NCBI GenBank assembly: GCA_027062125.1 | Contig: JAMOTW010000183.1 | Coordinates: forward strand, 1 to 19,303 | Origin: Thermococcus sp. | GTDB lineage: Archaea; Methanobacteriota_B; Thermococci; Thermococcales; Thermococcaceae | Direction: 5' to 3' | DNA length: 19,303 nt | Shown here: positions 6,998 to 13,628 of the stretch, in pieces | Layout of the letters: each line of letters begins with the position of its first letter | Position numbering within the stretch: position 1 is the first letter of the stretch | Position numbers and translations under genes: made by a program | The notes under the pieces: generated by a model | Database searches by the model: none | What the model saw: the letters and a program-made list of their open reading frames with translations, nothing else | What the model was told of the DNA's origin: nothing

Positions 6998-7069
6998 TAC
7001 CGTTAAGTACCGTTAACCCTGAAAACTTTACGCTACCGTTAACTTCTTTGGTTTTACGGTGGTTAACGA
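6998..7069. repeat. Left 72-bp direct repeat flanking the COG2865-type gene
   Basis: Aligns without gaps to 8362-8433 with 67 of 72 bases identical. The five differences (7021, 7048, 7052, 7056, 7065) are all transitions. It contains TACCGTTAA three times, at 6998-7006, 7008-7016 and 7034-7042. The stop codon of the regulator gene (TAA, complement of 7063-7065) lies inside it. In this copy the TATA-like element is altered: GTTTTCAGGG on the minus strand, against GTTTTTAGGG in the right copy. Confidence 0.95.
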
Positions 7070-8358
7070 TGAACCATTTCGTACCTTCTCTGGGCACCTC
7101 TGCCTGTGGTCCTTACAAGGCCCAGGGCTTCGAGCTTTTCAAGCCTCTTTAACACGGCAGGCTTTGAGAGGCCAACGTACTCCGCTATCTCCCCGCTCCT
7201 CCTCGGAACGGTCAGGAACTCGAGGATTTTTCTGTCGGTAGCATCCAGAAGCTCGTCAGTTTTCTTCTTAAAGACCACTTCAAAGCGGTTTGCGCTGCTT
7301 CTGAACTCCACTTCCACAAGGCCGTGCTTCCTGCATTCCTCGCGGATCAGTCTTAGGCCGTAGCCGTACTTTTCGATGTAGCCAGCATCGTACATGAGTC
7401 CGCACAGGTTGGGGTTCCTCGGCACGTGTTCGGGGTCTTCGAGGTCCACTCCCGGCATTAGGTCCCCGGGATTTCTTATTACAAGCCTATCAGGATGGAT
7501 GAAAATCCTGACGTCCGCGGGGATTGCGTAGTTCCTGTGGGCGAAGGCGTTTATTATGGCCTCCCTGACGGCCCTTGTGGGATACTCGGGCAGTTTGGTT
7601 CTTTTTGTTCCCACCACCACTTCTATCGTGCTGAACTGGGAAAGAAGCTCCGCGTACATCTCATCTATAACCTTCCATACCGGCCCCTGGAACTCCCTGC
7701 TCCACACGGGTCTCTCTCCGTCCATTTTGACGATTCTGCCCCCCGCGTGCGGTATGAACTCCTCGACATCGGTGAAAAACAGGACTCCTGCGTTCGTCAG
7801 CCTGTCCCCTTTAATCGCCTTTGCACTCCTCAGGTAGCGGCTCCAGTCTTCCCTCTGGATACGCCTGCCCCTTGCCTTCTCCACCGCCGAGAAAAACCAC
7901 TCAACGTATTCTTCCTTCATCTTCGAGAGTTCGGCCACTGGAAACTCGTCCCAGGTAACCGCCCCCAGCTCGGAGGAGAGCATGAGAATCTCCTGGATTG
8001 AAAGGGGCCTTATCCCAGAGCCTATCCTGATGTAGGCAACTCCACCGATGGAGCAGAGGCTCCGGGACTTTGGAACCTCCACGACAAGAATGTTTCTGCC
8101 ACCAATCTCAAGCGCGTGGGTTTTTACCTGCAACGGAGGGGTGATGCTCTGAAGTGAGGAGGATATCGTTTCCCTGGCCTTTTTGATGTCACATCCCAAA
8201 ACATTGCCCTCATCGCTTACGCCTATCAGAATGTAGCCACCGTCGGCGTTGGCCATGGCGCATATCTCTCTGGCGATCTCGGGCGTTGCCCTGCGTTTGA
8301 ACTCTATCCTCTCGTTCTCCCCTTGGCGAATGAGTGCCAGAAGTTCGTTCACATCCAT
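7063..8358 (-). CDS. COG2865-type regulator: AlbA_2 + GHKL-like ATPase fold + winged helix
   Basis: 431 residues, complete. Residues about 12-122 form a Schlafen AlbA_2 domain (ENERIEFKRR, then ANADGGYILIGVSD, then VAYIRIGSGIRPLS). About 255-365 resemble the HATPase_c_4 fold (REAIINAFAHRNY as N box, NPGDL, KYGYGL). About 368-431 form a winged helix-turn-helix with recognition helix near 396-412 (LSKPAVLKRLEKLEALGLV). This architecture is usual for COG2865 predicted transcriptional regulators; some AlbA_2 proteins act in defence, but this one shows no nuclease motif I can name. It lies exactly between two 72-bp direct repeats. Its start is three bases from the right repeat, which must supply its promoter and carries TACCGTTAA sites, so autoregulation is likely. 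The start is the ATG at 8356-8358. There is no ribosome site, consistent with a leaderless message. It reads in the same direction as nog1, 93 bases behind it. Confidence 0.92.
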   Translation of the reverse strand: MDVNELLALIRQGENERIEFKRRATPEIAREICAMANADGGYILIGVSDEGNVLGCDIKKARETISSSLQSITPPLQVKTHALEIGGRNILVVEVPKSRSLCSIGGVAYIRIGSGIRPLSIQEILMLSSELGAVTWDEFPVAELSKMKEEYVEWFFSAVEKARGRRIQREDWSRYLRSAKAIKGDRLTNAGVLFFTDVEEFIPHAGGRIVKMDGERPVWSREFQGPVWKVIDEMYAELLSQFSTIEVVVGTKRTKLPEYPTRAVREAIINAFAHRNYAIPADVRIFIHPDRLVIRNPGDLMPGVDLEDPEHVPRNPNLCGLMYDAGYIEKYGYGLRLIREECRKHGLVEVEFRSSANRFEVVFKKKTDELLDATDRKILEFLTVPRRSGEIAEYVGLSKPAVLKRLEKLEALGLVRTTGRGAQRRYEMVHR

Positions 8359-8361
8359 GAT

Positions 8362-8433
8362 TACCGTTAAGTACCGTTAACCCTAAAAACTTTACGCTAC
8401 CGTTAACTTCTCTGGCTTTGCGGTGGTTGACGA
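8362..8433. repeat. Right 72-bp direct repeat: promoter/operator of the COG2865-type gene
   Basis: Second copy of the 6998-7069 repeat, 1364 bases away in the same orientation. TACCGTTAA occurs at 8362-8370, 8372-8380 and 8398-8406. The repeat ends 18 bases before the nog1 stop codon, so it fills nearly the whole gap between the two genes. Confidence 0.95.
8384..8394 (-). promoter_or_regulatory. TATA-like element within the right repeat
   Basis: On the minus strand this reads TAAAGTTTTTA. Its centre is about 30 bases before the ATG at 8358, which predicts initiation at or just before the start codon. One TACCGTTAA site lies upstream of it and two lie between it and the start, so a protein bound there would compete with TBP/TFB or RNA polymerase. 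Confidence 0.55.
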
Positions 8434-8451
8434 AGATAAAAGAAGCGCGGG

Positions 8452-9531
8452 TCAGAGCTCCAGCTCTTCCCGGTACTTTCTCAGTTCCTTCTCCATTATT
8501 CTCCTTGCCTGCTCCTCGACCATGGGCTTTACGAGCTCTATGACTCGCTCCTTCAGCTCCTCAAGGCCTTCGCCGTTGAGTGCCGAGATTCTGAGGGGTT
8601 CGAGGCCCTTGCCCCTGACGAACTCCTCTACCTTTCTAATCTTCTCCTCGTCCGCTATGTCCACCTTGTTGAGGACGACGATGAAGGGGAACTCGCCGAA
8701 CTCGGCGTAGATTTCCTCGAACAGGTGGGTCTGCTCCTCTATTGGATAGCCACAGTACTCGCTCGGGTCGAAGATGTAGACGATGACCTTTCCGAGGTGC
8801 TTGAGCGCCAGGATGGCCTGCCTCTCCACCTCGTTCCTCTCGCTCAACGGCCTGTCGAGAAGGCCGGGCGTGTCTATGACCTGGTACTTGAGGTAGTGCT
8901 CCTCGAACTGGCCGACGTTTATGCCCTTGGTGGTGAATGGATAGCTCGCGACCTCGGGCTTCGCGTTGGTCAGGGCCCTTAGGAGGGTGCTCTTGCCCAC
9001 GTTGGGGTGGCCGGCTATCACCACAGTCGGAAGCTCCAAATCGACCACCGGCAGATCCTTCAGCACGTTCCTCGCCTGGTTGAGGTATTCGAGGTCGTCC
9101 GCTATGTCCCTGAGCACGTCGGCAACGCGGCCGTAGAACTGCCTCCTGAGCTTTGCGATCTCGTCCGGGTCTCTGGAGTAGCGTATCTTCTCCGCGTACC
9201 TCTGCTCGAGGTTCCTTATGGTCTTCACAGCCCAGTTCACGTGCGCCAGGGAGCGGTGGAACTGGTCCCTGTCAACGAGCGTGTCAACCAGTTCCCTGTA
9301 GAACGGGGGGAGTTCCGAGACTCCGGGCGTCCTATCCAGCAGTTTCCTCAGGTTGTCGCGGATGACGTTGGAAACCGTTCTTATCCTCAGCTCCTCCCTC
9401 TGCCTCGCCTTTGCCCTCGGGCCGCCCTTGGGGGTGAAGGCCGATGCGGCTTTCTCGGCCCTCCTGAAGGCCTTGTCGATGAGCTCGTCAGCGGTAAGCA
9501 CGGTCGGCATCTTCTCGAATGGGTTCTTCAT
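8452..9531 (-). CDS. NOG1-family GTPase
   Basis: 359 residues, the length of archaeal NOG1 proteins. NOG1 GTPases act in assembly of the large ribosomal subunit. The N-terminal 165 residues form a helical domain (RQREELRIRTVSNVIRDNL, FYRELVDTLVDRDQFHRSL). The G domain has G1 GHPNVGKST at 174-182, switch YPFTTKGINVG near 197, G3 DTPG at 220-223, G4 NKVD at 288-291 and G5 SALNG at 316-320. The C-terminus is a short charged helix, without the long eukaryotic extension. The frame extends 29 codons upstream; the ATG at 9529-9531 is chosen because GGTGAG lies four bases before it. The promoter is at 9579-9586. Confidence 0.95.
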   Translation of the reverse strand: MKNPFEKMPTVLTADELIDKAFRRAEKAASAFTPKGGPRAKARQREELRIRTVSNVIRDNLRKLLDRTPGVSELPPFYRELVDTLVDRDQFHRSLAHVNWAVKTIRNLEQRYAEKIRYSRDPDEIAKLRRQFYGRVADVLRDIADDLEYLNQARNVLKDLPVVDLELPTVVIAGHPNVGKSTLLRALTNAKPEVASYPFTTKGINVGQFEEHYLKYQVIDTPGLLDRPLSERNEVERQAILALKHLGKVIVYIFDPSEYCGYPIEEQTHLFEEIYAEFGEFPFIVVLNKVDIADEEKIRKVEEFVRGKGLEPLRISALNGEGLEELKERVIELVKPMVEEQARRIMEKELRKYREELEL

Positions 9532-9578
9532 CTCTCTCACCTCTCCTTTCTCTCGCGATGTTGGGCTTTTCGGCTGGG

Positions 9579-9586
9579 TATTTAAA
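9579..9586 (-). promoter_or_regulatory. TATA box of the NOG1 gene
   Basis: TTTAAATA on the minus strand, about 50 bases before the ATG and predicting a leader near 27 bases that carries GGTGAG. It sits seven bases after the stop of the upstream metallo-hydrolase gene, so nog1 probably has its own transcript. Confidence 0.65.
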
Positions 9587-9592
9587 GGTTCG

Positions 9593-10399
9593 CTAAAGCT
9601 CGATGACCTTGCCGACATGGAGCGGCTCTATTCTGTCCCCGAGCTTTGCCTTCAGGTAGGCGTATGAGTCAATGCCAGTGCAGTGGCCGGCGTAGAGCTC
9701 CTCCGCGTCTATCCTCTCTGCCACTTCATCCAGGGTATCCCTCTTGGCCCCTATGAGGTGAAGTCCGCCTATGAGGGATTTAACGGGCTTCCCGGCGACG
9801 TCCTCCGCGTGCCAGGCTATGTTGATGATGCCGGAGTGGCCGCAACCGGTGACCACGGCGATTTTTTCACCCAGATCGATTATCAGCGCCATGTCGTCGG
9901 GGACAGTGTCTTTAACGAGCTTCCCATTTTCCTCAATGTACCCCACGGCCCTGTCCCACGTGCGCCTCAATATCTCGCCCGAGCTCCAGAGGCCGGGGGC
10001 GAACTCGAAGGGCTCCTTCCGCAGGATGAACTCGGCCCCGAGCTCTTCCAGCTCTTCCCGTGTGAAGGGGATCCCAATCTCCCTCCTGTGCGGCTTAAGG
10101 GCAATCCTGCGCCTGAAGATCTCAGGATGCGCGATTATCTTGATGGCTTCCTCTCTGGCCTCGAGGAAGGCCTTCAATCCGCCGGTGTGGTCGTAGTGGC
10201 CGTGGGTTATGAAAACGTAGTCGATGTCCCCCGGCTGAACCCCGAGCTCCCGCATGTTGTTGAGGAGAACATTCCCGTCCGTCCCCGTGTCCACGAGCAC
10301 CCTAACGCCGTCCCTCTCAAGGAGGGCCGAGAACCCGTGCGCCCCCAGGAGACCTTTCCTGAAGCCCGAATGGTTCTCATAGATGATGGTTAGCCTCAT
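9593..10399 (-). CDS. MBL-fold metallo-hydrolase, COG1237 type
   Basis: 268 residues. It has the metallo-beta-lactamase metal motif HGHYDH at 66-71, then GCGHSG with His188, GGLHLIG near 211 and a C-terminal GHCTG with His239. This set is typical of the COG1237 group, which includes proteins annotated as methanopterin-related ribofuranosylaminobenzene 5'-phosphate synthase-like hydrolases. That label comes by similarity, and the reaction in Thermococcales is unknown. It is probably a cytoplasmic dinuclear zinc or iron enzyme. The ATG at 10397-10399 follows a GAGGG site. A TATA-like TTTTAAC (minus strand, 10433-10439) lies in the divergent gap with the UppP-like gene. Confidence 0.9.
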   Translation of the reverse strand: MRLTIIYENHSGFRKGLLGAHGFSALLERDGVRVLVDTGTDGNVLLNNMRELGVQPGDIDYVFITHGHYDHTGGLKAFLEAREEAIKIIAHPEIFRRRIALKPHRREIGIPFTREELEELGAEFILRKEPFEFAPGLWSSGEILRRTWDRAVGYIEENGKLVKDTVPDDMALIIDLGEKIAVVTGCGHSGIINIAWHAEDVAGKPVKSLIGGLHLIGAKRDTLDEVAERIDAEELYAGHCTGIDSYAYLKAKLGDRIEPLHVGKVIEL

Positions 10400-10417
10400 C
10401 TAAAATCCCTCGAAAAG

Positions 10418-10439
10418 TTTATGTTTCAGCCCGTTAAAA
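10418..10439. promoter_or_regulatory. Divergent promoters of the MBL-fold and UppP-like genes
   Basis: Plus strand: TTTATG (10418-10423) predicts initiation near 10446, giving the UppP-like gene a leader of about ten bases. Minus strand: TTTTAAC (10433-10439) points to the MBL-fold gene. Both TATA-like elements are imperfect. Confidence 0.45.
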
Positions 10440-10455
10440 TCCTTTTGTGATTGCC

Positions 10456-11271
10456 ATGGTAGCACCCCTGGATTACGTTTCGCCGCTGATATCTGGAATC
10501 ATCGTGGCCCTGACCTCGTGGCTCCCCGTCGGGCCGGAGGGGAGCGCCGTATCTGAGATTCTCGAGAGCGTAGCCCCCTCCCACGCGGACTATCTCGTCC
10601 CATCGTACCTCGGGGTTACCTTTGCCGTTCTCTTCTACTTCAAAAACCTGATCGGCATCGACACGCAGAGCGCGATAAGGGGCCGTGTGAGCTCGGACCT
10701 CAGGTACTTCCTCTATGCCTCCCTCTTCACGATCTTCGTGGGTTATCCTATCATCGGGAGGTTCCAGGATGCCCTTGGCCCCGAGGGCTCTGACCTCGTG
10801 AACGCTATCGTGGGCATCGCGCTGATTCTCATCGGGCTTATCTATGGGGGCAGAGCTGGGGCCCCGCTCGAGAACGTTGAGGGGCAGATGAGGGAGAGGG
10901 AAGGCGAGGCGACGCTCCTCGATTCCCTCGTCTCCGGCATACTTCAGGGGGTTTCCCTCGTGGGGAGCATCTCGAGGAGCGGCCTGGTCCTTCTTGGCCT
11001 TTCGAGTACTGGACTCAACGTAAAGCGGGCCCTTGAGCTCAGCTTCCTCGTCGCGCCAACCTACCTCGTGATGAAGCTCATCTTCATGGGCGGCTGGGAA
11101 CCGGGTCTTCCCGTGGCCCTTCTCTTTACAGCGTTCCTCGCCGCGTTCGTGGTAAGCCTGATCACGATGAAGCTCCTCCTCAGGGGCGCCGAGGCCCTCG
11201 GGAGGAGGCTCTTCCTCGTAATATACGGTTCGATGGCAATCGTCGTTTACCTGCTGGGGGTGGTGCTGTGA
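10456..11271 (+). CDS. UppP/BacA-like polyprenyl-diphosphatase homologue, atypical active site
   Basis: 271 residues, an integral membrane protein of about seven to eight helices. It belongs to the UppP (BacA, PF02673) family, which removes a phosphate from a C55 or dolichol-type lipid carrier so it can be reused. The second signature is kept: GILQGVSLVGSISRSG, with Ser173 and Arg174 matching the E. coli residues in number. The first signature is changed: GIIVALTSWLPVGPEGS replaces a segment of the type EGLTEFLPVSSTGH, so E17, E21 and H30 of E. coli are Val17, Ser21 and Ser30 here. It may have a different chemistry or role. The ATG at 10456 is preferred over the GTG at 10447, which sits at the predicted transcription start. 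The stop overlaps the next gene's GTG (GTGA, 11268-11271). Confidence 0.82.
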   Translation: MVAPLDYVSPLISGIIVALTSWLPVGPEGSAVSEILESVAPSHADYLVPSYLGVTFAVLFYFKNLIGIDTQSAIRGRVSSDLRYFLYASLFTIFVGYPIIGRFQDALGPEGSDLVNAIVGIALILIGLIYGGRAGAPLENVEGQMREREGEATLLDSLVSGILQGVSLVGSISRSGLVLLGLSSTGLNVKRALELSFLVAPTYLVMKLIFMGGWEPGLPVALLFTAFLAAFVVSLITMKLLLRGAEALGRRLFLVIYGSMAIVVYLLGVVL

Positions 11272-12527
11272 AGGGTGTAATACTCGCGGCCGGCAAGGGT
11301 GAGAGGCTCCGTCCGCTCACGGACGACAGGCCGAAGGTCATCCTCAAGGTCGCCAACAGGTCCATAATCGAATACGTAATGGAAAACCTCGACCCCTTCG
11401 TTGACGAGTTCATAGTGGTCGTCCGCTACGAGAAGGAGAAGCTGATGAAGGCAATAGGGGACGAGTTCAACGGCAAGCCTATAACCTACGTCGACCAGCT
11501 TCCCGGTGAGGGGACCGCGAAGGCGATAGAGTCCGCGAAGGAAAGCGTCGGCAACGAGGAGTTCATAGCGGTCAACGGAGATATATACTTCGAGATAGAT
11601 GGCCTCAAGGAGCTGGTCTCCACCTTCAGGAAGGAGAAGGCGGACGCGGCTCTTCTCGTCAAGGAGTTCGACGACCTGAGCCACTTCGGCAAGATAGAGG
11701 TCGAGGGCAACCTCGTCAGGGCAGTCCTGGAGAAGCCGGGGAAGGTCTCCGGCTACGCGAACCTCGGCGTCTACATCTTCAAGCCAGCGGTGTTCGAGTT
11801 CATCGAGAAGACCCCCTTAAGCAGGAGGAACGAGTATGAGATAACCGACACGCTCAACCTCATGATAGAGTCTGGGAAGAGGATCGCCTACGCGCCTTAT
11901 AGTGGCTACTGGAACGACGTCGGGAGGCCCTGGAACCTCCTGGAGCTCAACGAGTATCTGCTCAAGACCAAGCTGAAGCACTCGATAAGGGGCATAGTCG
12001 AGGAGGGGGCAACGATAATACCGCCGGTTGAGATAGGCGAAGGAACGGTCGTCAGGAGCGGCGCTTACATAATCGGCCCGGTCAAGATAGGTAGGAACTC
12101 ACGCATAGGCCCGAACTGCTTCATAAGGCCCCACACGAGCATAGGTGACAACTGCCACATAGGCAACGCGGTGGAGGTCAAGAACTCCATAATCATGGAC
12201 AACTCCAACGCGCCGCACCTCAACTACGTCGGCGATTCTATAATAGGTGAGAATACCAACCTCGGGGCTGGAACCATAACCGCCAACCTGAGGCACGACA
12301 AGGGCAACATCAGGGTCGAGATAAAGGGCAGGCTCGAGGACAGCGGCAGGCACAAGCTCGGCGCCATAATCGGCCACGGCGTCAAGGTGGGGATAAACGT
12401 AAGCATCTACCCAGGCAGGAAGATAGGGAGTGGCTCCTTCATCGGGCCGGGGGCAATCGTTGACAGGAACGTTCCTCCCAAGAGCCTCCTCATCGTGAGG
12501 CAGGAGAAGGAGGTTAGAAGGATTTGA
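11268..12527 (+). CDS. GlmU-like bifunctional sugar-1-phosphate nucleotidylyltransferase / acetyltransferase
   Basis: 419 residues. The N-terminal nucleotidyltransferase domain (about 1-225) opens VILAAGKGERLRPLTDDRPK, with the metal-binding VNGDIYF near 105 and the sugar-site YWNDVGRPWN near 219. From about 245 to 410 come left-handed beta-helix hexapeptide repeats (IGPVKIG, IGPNCFI, IGDNCHI, IGENTNLGAG). Archaeal members such as the characterised Sulfolobus enzyme acetylate glucosamine-1-phosphate or galactosamine-1-phosphate and make the UDP or dTDP sugar. Here His317 and Tyr320 (HLNY) and the later ANLRHDK correspond to that acetyltransferase site. Likely role: UDP-GlcNAc for surface glycans. 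It starts with GTG overlapping the upstream stop and is coupled downstream by TGATG. Confidence 0.92.
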   Translation: MKGVILAAGKGERLRPLTDDRPKVILKVANRSIIEYVMENLDPFVDEFIVVVRYEKEKLMKAIGDEFNGKPITYVDQLPGEGTAKAIESAKESVGNEEFIAVNGDIYFEIDGLKELVSTFRKEKADAALLVKEFDDLSHFGKIEVEGNLVRAVLEKPGKVSGYANLGVYIFKPAVFEFIEKTPLSRRNEYEITDTLNLMIESGKRIAYAPYSGYWNDVGRPWNLLELNEYLLKTKLKHSIRGIVEEGATIIPPVEIGEGTVVRSGAYIIGPVKIGRNSRIGPNCFIRPHTSIGDNCHIGNAVEVKNSIIMDNSNAPHLNYVGDSIIGENTNLGAGTITANLRHDKGNIRVEIKGRLEDSGRHKLGAIIGHGVKVGINVSIYPGRKIGSGSFIGPGAIVDRNVPPKSLLIVRQEKEVRRI

Positions 12528-13624
12528 TGTGGATTCAGCTCCTCAACGTCCTTTCTAGGTGGGTGCTCCTAGGGGTCGCCTCCTACAAGACCTACCGCGA
12601 GCGCAACAGGGGCTGGATGCTGATAATGACCGCCTTCCTCCTAGCTGCCCTCGACCCGGAAAAGCTCCTCCTCGAGCCCCTCGGCCTCAACCTCGTCTCG
12701 GAAGCGGCCTTCGTCCTCGATATGATAAACACTGCCCTCCAGGGAGTGCTCCTCATACTGGCCGGGGACTACATAAGGCCCTCCTCTTCCTCCCTCCGGA
12801 GCACCTTCATAGGCCTCATGGTCGGTGTGGCGGCGTACACCTGGATAGTCCTCACGAACGTGAGCGAGTACGATGTGAGCTTTACGGTCAAGGCACTGGC
12901 ACCATCCCTGATCTACGCGGCGGGATACATGTACATGGGGCTTCTCCTCTACAGGTACGTCGTCTCCCGGAGGTTCACACAGCTTCTCTTCCCCGTTGGA
13001 ATGCTCCTCCTGGGGGCCCTCAACGCCACCTACCCAGTGACGGCCACGTGGGAGTGGTTCGTCCCCTACGGCTTCCTGCTTGGAACGCTCTTCAGGATAA
13101 TGATGGCGGTTGGTGCCCTCAGCTTTGTGCTCTGGCCGTTCATAATATCGAAGCCCGAGGCGGCCCACGAGGCTCCCGCGGGCGCGTTCATGCGCTCCAG
13201 CTGGGGGGAGGTCATAAAAACTTTCGGCGACCCTAGGCGCGCTCCAAACGTCATCCTCATAACCCGCGACGACGTCCACACGCTCAAGGAAAAGCTCCAT
13301 TCCAGCGCCCTGGTTTTCTGGATAACCCGCGTTTCTGAGGGAGAAATCATGGACTCTCCCAAGGTCTACGCCATAAGTCCGACCAAGATAGACATCCTCA
13401 CGCACCTCATCGCGGGGGCCATAGACAGGAGCTACAGCCTCGTTGTCGTCGATGCGGTTGAGTATCTGGTGGTGGAGAACGGCTTCGGGAGTACCTTCAA
13501 GTTCCTCCTCAACATAAAGGACAGGGTGCTCCTCAAGGGCGGCACGATGATTTTGATAGTCAATCCCGATGCCCTGGAAGAACACCAGGTGAGGATACTC
13601 GAGAGGGAATTTAAAAGGGAGTGA
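12527..13624 (+). CDS. Seven-helix membrane protein with C-terminal DUF835 domain
   Basis: 365 residues. Seven hydrophobic segments lie near 3-22, 30-47, 60-80, 92-112, 122-142, 150-168 and 180-206. A soluble domain of about 130 residues (235-360) then matches DUF835: KVYAISPTKIDILTHLIAGA, SLVVVDAVEYLVVENGF, then FLLNIKDRVLLKGGTMILIVNP. DUF835 is an archaeal domain of unknown function with an alpha/beta, possibly nucleotide- or receiver-like fold. The build suggests a membrane sensor with a cytoplasmic output domain, which is an inference. The ATG at 12527 overlaps the stop of the GlmU-like gene (TGATG); a TTG one codon earlier is possible. Its stop is four bases from the convergent CBS-protein stop. 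Confidence 0.85.
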   Translation: MWIQLLNVLSRWVLLGVASYKTYRERNRGWMLIMTAFLLAALDPEKLLLEPLGLNLVSEAAFVLDMINTALQGVLLILAGDYIRPSSSSLRSTFIGLMVGVAAYTWIVLTNVSEYDVSFTVKALAPSLIYAAGYMYMGLLLYRYVVSRRFTQLLFPVGMLLLGALNATYPVTATWEWFVPYGFLLGTLFRIMMAVGALSFVLWPFIISKPEAAHEAPAGAFMRSSWGEVIKTFGDPRRAPNVILITRDDVHTLKEKLHSSALVFWITRVSEGEIMDSPKVYAISPTKIDILTHLIAGAIDRSYSLVVVDAVEYLVVENGFGSTFKFLLNIKDRVLLKGGTMILIVNPDALEEHQVRILEREFKRE

Positions 13625-13628
13625 AAGG

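Noticed and set aside
6998..7042. CRISPR-like repeats (TACCGTTAA copies)
   Set aside because: The unit is only 9 bases, with one-base and 17-base gaps, and there are no spacers of regular length and no cas genes. An operator explanation fits better.
7063..8358. Complete defence system around the AlbA_2 protein
   Set aside because: It stands alone between housekeeping genes, with no nuclease, helicase or other defence partner nearby. The winged helix and operator-like sites favour a regulator.
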